Shown: positions 56,221-64,000 of the stretch, piece after piece
How the letters are laid out: each line of letters starts with the position of its first letter
Numbering within the stretch: position 1 is the first letter of the stretch
From: Breviolum minutum Mf 1.05b.01
Taxonomy: Eukaryota > Sar > Dinophyceae > Suessiales > Symbiodiniaceae
Reading direction: 5' to 3'
Assembly: GCA_000507305.1 (NCBI GenBank)
Contig: DF240996.1
Span: forward strand, 29,167-93,166
DNA length: 64,000 nt
The notes under the pieces: model-generated
The model's input: only the letters and a program-made list of their open reading frames with translations
The model's database searches: none
Told to the model about the DNA's origin: nothing
Made by a program: the position numbers and the translations under genes

Positions 56221-57188
56221 GTGAGTGCTGCAATCAAGGACCATCTGACTTGTTCAGCTCAGTGGGGACCAATGCAGGGGACTTGAATCTCATGCTCATT
56301 GGTTCTGAATGTTTTTGTTCGTAATCTACCAATGATACAGTCTGCGGATGTCTCTTGTGTATAGCATGGGATTGCGGGCACAAAGGATTTTTCTGTCATG
56401 TTCTTTCATTTTATTTGCTGGATGTATTGAATCGACAAGGGGCTTTTTCTATGAAAAGACCTGACAAGATCTGCCAGGACATGCCCGACACAGTGCGGCA
56501 CTCTTACTTGAATGACAAGCTGGAGGCGAACACCTTCGACAGTCGTATTCCCAAGGCGAGGAGAAACATGAGGAAAAATACACAAGACATGTTGGACATC
56601 AATGGTCTTGGCGCTTGGCCAACTTTGGATGATTGGTGTGGCTTGGTGATAGCCTGGATTTTGTATCATGAAATATGAAGCAATGAACAATTAGCAGATG
56701 TTACCGGTACCACCATTGCCGTTCAGCATGGTGCAAATATCATAACTCAAATCTCCGATTGTACCCTGACATGAAGGTCCTGGGACCTGCACGGGATACT
56801 GCAGAGTATGCTGCCTGGCATGTGGAGCCCTACAGCGTGCCTTGTCATAGTGGGTTGGCGAAATGTTGCTGATACATATACGATGATCTACGCATCTCTA
56901 TGCATTTGTACACAAGCTCAGCTGATTGAGTTGGGAACTGCTGACAGTGTAAGGTAGAATTGTGCATGTGGAGTTTTCACATTCCGGAATCCTTGCTGGT
57001 GTAGACGTCCATGATGCGGTTTGCATCGTTTTGCGGTTTTGCATACAAAATGTGTTTGCACAGCAGAAATCTTCCAGCTCAAAGCCGAATGTCGGTGAGT
57101 CAGTTGGCATGAAGAGTTGCGTTACATCTGTATCCGTTTGTCATCATTGGTTCAATCTTCCCACAATAATTACAATAACGGGTTCCAG
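56221..57188. other. One candidate exon near 56480-56640
   Basis: A + strand frame after GCCAG encodes DMPDTVRHSYLNDKLEAN, then DSRIPKARRNMRKNTQDM, and looks coding. Its ends are not fixed. The rest is not supported. Confidence 0.35.
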
Positions 57189-57326
57189 CCAAATAGAAAA
57201 GCTGACCATCTTCGCTTTCTTGATATCACCAAATCTGCTCAGGAAGAGATGCATATGGTTGGCGAGCTTGGACCTGCGCGCGTCGTTGCTTGGCCCAAGA
57301 TGGTCGTGTTCTGGAGGCCCACCTGA
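57189..57326 (+). CDS. Terminal exon of an unrecognised gene
   Basis: After GGTTCCAG the frame runs 45 codons to TGA and encodes KADHLRFLDITKSAQEEM, then GELGPARVVAWPKMVVFWRP. Composition and acceptor are good. The stop could be skipped by an earlier GC donor leading to the exon at 57484. Confidence 0.5.
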   Translation, partial: PNRKADHLRFLDITKSAQEEMHMVGELGPARVVAWPKMVVFWRPT

Positions 57327-57483
57327 AAGAAGATGCTTGTGATGAATTGGGATTTGGTCTATCATACCACTAGTTGCAGATAGTAGTGAAAGTCGGGTTC
57401 ATGGCTAGAATATACCAACATAGTGAACCATTGAATGCACCCTCAGCCAAGGGGGTGATCTTTGGCTCGTGCTTTCAACTGAG

Positions 57484-57568
57484 GCCTACTGCAAATGGTG
57501 GGATCGAGCACGTGGGCCCGACGCCCAACTCATGCACAGACAACTCGGAGACCAGAATCACTGGAAAG
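57484..57568 (+). CDS. Internal exon, unrecognised
   Basis: 85 nt after CAACTGAG, encoding AYCKWWDRARGPDAQLM then HRQLGDQNHWK and ending in phase 1 at a GA donor (GACATG). It is rich in Trp, His and Arg. No family is recognised. Confidence 0.4.
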
Positions 57569-57789
57569 GACATGAAGGATATGAAGGACATCACAATGCT
57601 TCACTAAGAAAAACGAAGAAAAGAGCAAGACAGAGACGTAAAGGGTTTGCCAAGTTTGCAAAGCTGTTTGTCGAATTCTAATCGCATTAATGTATTATTT
57701 ATGTTCCGTTCACCATCCTTGCACTCCAAAAAACCACCTTGAAAATCACTCCGAAGAGGAAATGTTCGCGTTTTCTCCAACTCTTGCAG

Positions 57790-57903
57790 AGGTGTGGTGA
57801 GGTGGTCGATGCGGGTGATCAGGGTGTGGCTGCGGTTCTGGCCGCCGCCCTGACCACTGGAGCCAATGTTGCTCCGACTGCCAAGTGCGAGACCTTAGCT
57901 TGA
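57790..57903 (+). CDS. Terminal exon of an unrecognised gene
   Basis: After CTCTTGCAG, 37 codons to TGA at 57901-57903: RCGEVVDAGDQGVAAVLA, then AALTTGANVAPTAKCETLA. The Ala/Gly/Val-rich helical pattern with no competing frame is convincing. It is GC-rich against AT-rich flanks. Confidence 0.55.
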   Translation, partial: RCGEVVDAGDQGVAAVLAAALTTGANVAPTAKCETLA

Positions 57904-58120
57904 TGTATTGAAATTTTTGCAACTCAGAATTCAGAATGAATTCTTCCAGGAGTCAGATTCTAAATTTCTCATCTGAAAGCAGACTTCACCGAACTAGTAG
58001 GATATCCTACAATGTGAAAATGATCATTTTGCACTTTTGGAACGTATTTAATTTCTAATTTTGGATCATATTTGTAACATGTCAAGAGATGTTTACAAGG
58101 CGGAACTCGAGTGACCCCAG
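57904..58120. other. Short non-coding interval
   Basis: AT-rich; nothing seen. Confidence 0.5.
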
Positions 58121-58173
58121 GTGATGAATATGATAGTGTCGTGTCCATCTCGGATGTTTGTCCATTGATCCAG
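58121..58173 (+). CDS. Internal exon, unrecognised
   Basis: 53 nt between GACCCCAG and a GT donor (GTATTT), encoding DEYDSVVSISDVCPLIQ. A second possible exon, VRDADIDR, lies near 58308-58333 between CTCCAG and GTATCC. No family is recognised. Confidence 0.45.
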
Positions 58174-59783
58174 GTATTTGGTCCAGGGCGAGGTGGTGGA
58201 ATATCGAAGGCACTTTATGAAACATCGAAACATTCGGGACAAATTTTTCAATACTTCTGCTGCATTGATCATACAGTCGATGACACTCATGTTCTTTGCT
58301 CCAGGGTGAGAGATGCTGATATTGACAGAGGTATCCTTGTCCGTGGTGTTCGAGGCCATAGTTTCAAGTGTTGGTCAATCAAACTTGGTGCCTGATGTGC
58401 TTGATTTGCTGCTTCCATTTTTTTTGCAAAGTATGGACAAGTTCGGATGTCATACATGATTCAAACAGGATTAGGATCAAAAAAAACGAGATGAAGCAGA
58501 ATGGCAAAGGAGGTGCCTCCCAAAATCAATGAACGCTGATTGGTCAGGGTGGCCTTTGACTTGTGAGATGGATGGGGCGAAAGCGTTGCCTGGGTAGCAG
58601 CCAACCGTGGAGATTTCTCTAACGGTGCAATGGCTGGCTGGGTATCCCACAGGCCACAGCTACGAAGCCTTCGATAACATGCAGTACTCGACTCATGTGT
58701 TGTTGTAACAATATAGGTATACAAAACTCCTTCAGATGTGACTCAGCCCTTGAAACATCTTATGGTTGCTGCAGAAATGCAATGTCATTCCAGAAAAACA
58801 GCGTGCAGTTTCAAGGAGCGTTTCTTTGGCTGTGGAGGCTGTTCTTTGGGTGTGCTGACTGGGAGAAGCAACCACGAAAAAGTCGGGTTGAGCAACCATT
58901 GCTGGTGTTGGGGTGGGATGAAATATGCCAAGGTCCAAAGCTTCCCAGCCCAAATCCAGGTGGCACGATCAATTAATTTGTGATCAAGTTGCACCAGGAT
59001 TGACTAATTTGACTAAGGGAAGTTGAACGCACCTCGAAAGGTGCCAATGAGAGCGGTCTAAAGGTTTGCTGCAAACAGCTTCCAGTCCAACTATGTATGT
59101 TCCATATTAATTTCATGGCAGTTGTGATTGTACAGTATTTAGACAGACTTGTGTGCACCTGCAATCGACTGGCAGTTTTTGAGTTTCTTTGCATCAAGTA
59201 CAGTTTGTCGACTCACCTCACGAAGGGAAATGTTTTCATTTTGGTCAAGCTTAGTCTCACATCACCTTTACGTTCGTTTCCGGCTGCAAATCTGAAGATT
59301 GTATGATCTTGACTGTGATTCATCGCACTGGTTTTTGGATGAGAATCAGTCAGTCAAACATCTGCTCTAAAATCTTCTCCAGAAAGGTATCTGTATTTAC
59401 TCATCTCTCAACTTCTTGCTTTCCAAGGGACACTGACAGAATGTGTCGACTTCAGCGTATTCCCACGACCATTCACAGCAGCGCATGAGCTGTGTTGCCA
59501 TGGATGTGCACAGCTCGAGTTCAGTAGATTTCATGGAGCTCCAGAATCCTGGCAGCAAAGCTGAAAACAAGCCGCGGGTTTCCAACGGATGTGGCAGGCT
59601 TGATTTGAACCCCTTGCACCCTCTGCAGGGCTTGTGATGTAGACTCCATGTCCCTTCCTTTCAAGACTGGATCAAGATTGGCATAGACATCAAGAGATCC
59701 CAAACGATTTGGAGAAGATGCCCTTCTTCCGTTGCTTCTGTCCGCACATTTCATTCTGCATCCCAACGGCTTGGATTTTTCAG
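58174..59783. other. No other supported exon
   Basis: Several overlapping frames near 58695-58994 on both strands, none with consistent splice signals. Confidence 0.35.
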
Positions 59784-59889
59784 GAAGTGCCAAGAGGCCT
59801 GGCCAACGGAAAAAGCTTGGGCATGGGAGCTTCAGAATGTCAAGTGGGTTTGCCGCTTCTTCAAAAGAGACAATCTGCAGGAAACTGTG
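59784..59889 (+). CDS. Internal exon, unrecognised (Trp-rich)
   Basis: 106 nt between TTTTTCAG and a GT donor (GTAGTT). It begins with the last base of a codon and encodes KCQEAWPTEKAWAWEL, then QNVKWVCRFFKRDNLQETV. The frame closes just after the donor, as expected for an exon. No family is recognised. Confidence 0.5.
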
Positions 59890-61601
59890 GTAGTTTAGAA
59901 CAGTTTGATGTAGTTTGGCGCGGCATCAGTGACTCTTGGCATTGGGTTCTGGCTGCCAGGATTATTTTCTGGTTAAATGTGGAGTGAATGGATTGACTTG
60001 ATGGTGTACTACCATGATTGCATTTGTAAGACTCTTGTTCATTACCTATGGATATTTTGCACATGTAAAGTATGCCAAGCTCAACACCCTAAGAGGAACT
60101 GTATTCTGTTTCAGTGTTGACGGTTCAATCAATTGCTCACATGGCCACCCATTCGCTCCTCAAAACTCTTCAACAAGACATTCAAACTCGTTGAGGCATC
60201 TTCTGTAGAGCACCGTATGATTGTGACACTTCAAGAGGAGAACTACAGGACCGATTCTTTGTGGGGGTGAGTTGTGTGCATTTGCATCATTTGCTTCCAA
60301 ACTGATCGTCAAACAAATCAGATTTGCATCCACCAACGATGTGAAAGGGTAGGACTTAGTGACTAGTGTAGTGCTATAGATTGCTAGATTAGGAGATGCC
60401 TTGTAGATCATCTTCACAACTTTAACTGTGCGAACCCATTTTCCTTCCGCCAGGCTACGGATTCGCAGCTTGACCGAAAAACGAGAAACGTGGAGTTGTC
60501 GAAGAATTTTTTGAAATTTCTTGAATAAAACTTGTATTACCTTACTATTTTTGTCAAGTTTTGTCAATATGTAACAATATGAAACACGTGTCGTAGCAAT
60601 ATGTCTATCATGAGCTTCTAAGTCATCAACAAACATCAAAAGCATCGTATATTGCTGAATATTGCTGATATATGAATATATATATGATATATCGCACATT
60701 GGCATTGATTATCAACACGTTTGTGTCCCTTCGGCTTTCTCGTGGGTTCTATTCATCCTAGAGTTATGGCACCGCCAAAGTGTAACTGCAGGCCTGAACT
60801 GTTGATTCTTCCGCTATGTAAAGACTCGCAACTATTTGGTATTGCCACTTGATGCTTATCTCAAAGGGCACTTGAGATATTAGTCATTCGTATTCATTAG
60901 TCACTGCCAGTCTGTTTGGAAGTCGGGAGTTGTACGGAACTTGTTGGTGAAAATTCTAACATCAGCTCCAAAGCCTATGCAGTTGATATTCATTGATATT
61001 TGAGTTCTTGAGTTCTTGGCGAAAAAAGCAACTCCCTGAATCGTTGGGTCTCGTGCCTCATAGACCTTTACCAGAGCTGTTAGATCTGGTCCGAAAGGTG
61101 CCCTCCAGAGCATGCGGCGAAACAAGTTGTGGCGCCTTGCAACAGAAGTTTTAGCCTCCTGGCGTAAGGACCCATGGAACAGGGGTGGCGGTAGAATTGC
61201 AAAGGTTTGAGATCAGGAAATCATAGAATATCACAAACATCGAAACTTTGGATCCTTGTTGTTTTTTGTTTCTCGTCGCTCGGCCCGTCGTCGGCGGGAA
61301 CTGTTGCATTCTCCGCATATGGACTTATTGAGATGATCCCCAACAGGTGACGATGGTAGATGGGGTTCGCATCAGTTTCACACATTCGAGGCCCAGAACA
61401 AAACTTCTAGAGTCGAGCTGCATGATACAACTCATTCTCTGCGGACTGGATTTCAATTTCCTCCAACTTCTACCTTTTTGATGACATTTCAACCAAAGAC
61501 TAACCACGGAACCACTATATTCATCTGTTTTTCTCATCAAACGATCTGGAGCCATTCGTTATTTCAGAATTAAGGGGCCTGCTCATGGTCCACCGTTGCA
61601 G
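59890..61601. other. No supported gene
   Basis: The - strand frame at 60160-60705 (181 codons) is AT-rich and Ile/Tyr/Lys-biased with no splice or domain support. TA-rich runs lie near 60665-60695. Confidence 0.4.
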
Positions 61602-61694
61602 GAAGCGTGTTTGAAGCTGCTCCGAAGTCACGTACTACACCATGCAGCAGCTTGGACCTACAAAGAGATAAAGGAAAAGGATCTGAATGCAAAG
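61602..61694 (+). CDS. Internal exon, unrecognised
   Basis: 93 nt between CGTTGCAG and a GT donor (GTCTCC), phase 0 at both ends. It encodes EACLKLLRSHVLHHAAAW then TYKEIKEKDLNAK, an amphipathic helical peptide. Confidence 0.55.
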
Positions 61695-62370
61695 GTCTCC
61701 TGTGGGTAAGATAGTCATTGGAGTTGGACTGAAGTGTGCGTAGTCTGTCCTTGCGTGCTCATCACTCAGTTTTATGCAACCTCCAAATAGCTTTGCATCC
61801 GCTTTGCTTCGAGGGTTGCATGATTACAACTAGTTGCACAGTAGTGGCGCGTCGTAAAGGCAGACAGAAGTGTTGGAAGCCCCTCGGTGGTGTTTTTTCA
61901 CATCTCGCCAGTACATTACATCTGCCGCAGAGTGTCAAAAACAGATGACCACTTGCCTAGTTAAATGAACATGCAAAGCTCTGTGTGCAAACATGCCTAA
62001 CTACAAAATGTACATGCCATCATGCCATCATGTTGACGTATTCCGCGACAGTTCCTTTCTGTTCGATATGCTAGGAGTCGCGAGTTATATACGTACAAGT
62101 TAATCTTTGGTGCCGAGGTTGAGCTTGCGCCGTGTTCTCAGTGCGGCCTTTGCGACATCGGCATATGCCATTCTTGAGTTGGTCCAGAATGTATTTGCAG
62201 GGTCCAATGATATTTGATTGCATCTATGGCTGGTTTCAAATCCTACTACAACAGGAATGTATTGTAATGCTGAAATGCTGTGAGATACTGTGAAATCCAG
62301 TATGCAACTATTTTGATTGAAACGTGTGAAAGCTAAAGTGCATGTTTTTCATTGCGTTCCCATGCTGCAG
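61695..62370. other. No supported exon
   Basis: Probably intron or intergenic DNA; nothing convincing seen. Confidence 0.4.
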
Positions 62371-62442
62371 GTTTTGTATCAGACCAAGATCGAGCCCCCA
62401 GTCCTTAAAGAAGGCAACGGCTGTGGGAAGATTTCGTTTTGA
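62371..62442 (+). CDS. Probable terminal exon, unrecognised
   Basis: After CATGCTGCAG the frame encodes VLYQTKIEPPVLKEGNGCGK then ISF and TGA. It may follow the exon ending at 61694 in phase 0 across a 676-nt intron, but intermediate exons cannot be excluded. Confidence 0.45.
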   Translation, partial: VLYQTKIEPPVLKEGNGCGKISF

Positions 62443-64000
62443 TCCAGGTAACTGAAGTGGCCATCGAAGGAGTACGTGACTGTGCAACTGAGATCTTGAC
62501 AAATGAAACCCCGCAAAACCAAAACCGCCTTTGGCAACATGTTGCTGTCACCAAAGAGGCCGTATTTGCGATTTGGATGAAATTGGCGAGCGGCGTCCAG
62601 ATCCTACGCTGCATGCAACAGGCGTGCGAGAAATACCATTGCGATTAGTCCCAGTCCTGGGTGTCCCATCGTCCTGGAAACTCTGTCAGATATTCGTATC
62701 TCTTCCCAATTCTTGAAGTTCTTCGGTTGTAAAAAACACGACATGTCCAGGAATTGGAATCACACTGCAAAGGAAGTGTGATGTTGGGCTCTCGGCTTGG
62801 AGCTGACACCGTATTTGACAAGATTTGGTTTCGTTCCCTGTTGAGTCCTTCTTCTTTCTTCATCCCTATTGCTTTTCATGTTTTAAGAGTTTACAGTAAA
62901 CTTTGTAACTTTGCAGTCCCACAATATGTACATTGAGTTTGGTTTTTGACTTTGAGAGGGCGTGTGAGCATGAGGGCAGCTGATGAATCTTCTGCTAGTG
63001 GTGCCATAATTTGTTTGAATCTTGGTTCAGCTTGCCTTGAGCTATTTCAAGAACAAAGACGGTGCAAATATGAAAGTTGTGACTGCACAAGCAAAGCTTC
63101 GCCCATTCCTTCTGGCTACTCAGCTAGGTCAACACATCACTCGAAGGAACCGGAGGCAGGGTCCGAGATACGATTTCAAAGGTTCTCTTGTCATTCCGTG
63201 TGGCCTTTCAACTCAATGGAACGCAGGAGATGCCCCGGTCATCAGACAAACATCTATGCAATGGAGGCAGTTGGAGTGGTTTTGCCACAAGGAGTTTCGG
63301 GGGGGGGTTCTCCAATGTCAAGAGTAAATCATCAAGAGGAAACCATGCCAGCGAAATCCAAGTGATGTATCTTCCATTCAAAGTGCAATTGTTGAAGAGG
63401 TTCCGAGCAAATATTCTTTATTTTTAGCTTTTGTTCATAGATGCTATTTTGCGTTTCATTGGTTGATCAATTCGGTAAGCCGCCACGACACGAGGTCCTG
63501 GTTCACAGGGCCCACCTGAGCAAATTGCCAGATGGTGTCCTTGTTGAAAAATACGAGGACTAAAACATAGTGCATATGCCATTTCAGATCCTGTTGAAAG
63601 ATGACATGAGATCACAATATCACTATGTCTTTTTTTGGTTTGCATTGCAACAGTGCATAGTTTGATACAAGCATTATTTATATATTCATAGAAGCAGAAC
63701 ACCCAAGATTAATCAAGGCAGCTGCCTTCCAATGAGATGATCTTTGACACCACGTTGTGCATGGCAAGTTTCATTAGAGCGACGAAGACCGATTCGAAGT
63801 GTTTTCAGCATAAAGTCCATTTTTGGAATTTGACCTCAAGCATTACTACACCAGCAAACAACTTCAAAACTGCCTTCTTGGTTTGTTGGAAGATGTTGGA
63901 ATCATAAGAATGAGGAAGTTTGTGGTGCCTCACTCCAGGAATGGTAATGACTGGTAAACCCCTAGCTAGAAGTTTATGTACCATTGTTGGGGGATTGTCT
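62443..64000. other. Two exon candidates with unresolved ends
   Basis: A frame at about 62450-62620 (+) encodes TEVAIEGVRDCATEIL and EAVFAIWMKLASGVQ and looks helical. A frame at about 63022-63327 (+) encodes KVVTAQAKLRPFLLATQLGQ and continues 70 residues to a stop; other frames are open over the same GC-richer stretch. The rest is AT-rich and empty. Confidence 0.3.

Noticed and set aside
60160-60705. 181-codon - strand frame as a gene
   Set aside because: AT-driven composition, no recognisable motif, no splice context, and opposite to all other cellular exons.
1-64000. tRNA or rRNA genes
   Set aside because: I looked for cloverleaf-like and conserved rRNA stretches by eye and recognised none; a covariance-model search would be decisive.

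Overview
The window looks like nuclear DNA of a dinoflagellate, most likely of the Symbiodiniaceae/Suessiales type. Exons are very short (mostly 18-150 nt). Where neighbouring exons join in frame to rebuild a recognisable protein, about half of the introns begin with GC or GA instead of GT, and almost all end in AG. Every cellular exon I could support lies on the + strand, as expected for unidirectional dinoflagellate gene arrays. There are no bacterial-style operons, and I recognised no tRNA, rRNA or CRISPR array.

Layout. 1-14.9 kb holds scattered exons of unrecognised genes (a three-exon 3' end at 4655-5036, a terminal exon at 7635-7812, a terminal exon at 14814-14891) and an assembly gap at 9432-10070 flanked by GC-rich inverted arms. 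About 15-22 kb holds the 3' parts of two adjacent genes with 'N-L-x-W-A-L' helical repeats resembling octotricopeptide/RAP-type organelle RNA-binding proteins. 22.8-26.2 kb holds a leucine-rich-repeat gene. 26.7-44.0 kb (possibly to 45.4 kb) holds a NEK-family Ser/Thr kinase gene whose whole catalytic domain can be followed through 17 small exons. 46-64 kb holds many individually convincing exons of genes I do not recognise.

The main feature is a complete Ty1/copia-type LTR retrotransposon at 34891-43722, coding on the - strand and sitting antisense in a NEK kinase intron. It has two 269-bp LTRs that look identical, a 5-bp GAAAT target duplication and a primer-binding site like that for initiator tRNA-Met. 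Gag, zinc knuckle, zinc ribbon, protease, integrase, reverse transcriptase and RNase H follow in copia order. Between protease and integrase it carries an extra domain with cytosine-C5-methyltransferase-like motifs. Its reading frame changes about a dozen times, and the integrase lacks the segment that should hold the Cys pair and first catalytic Asp. The copy therefore looks recent but defective, probably mobilised in trans unless the frame breaks are sequence errors.

Limits: exon calls rest on reading by eye (open frame, splice-site context, protein-like composition). Families are named only where motifs are clear; most other exons are left unnamed.
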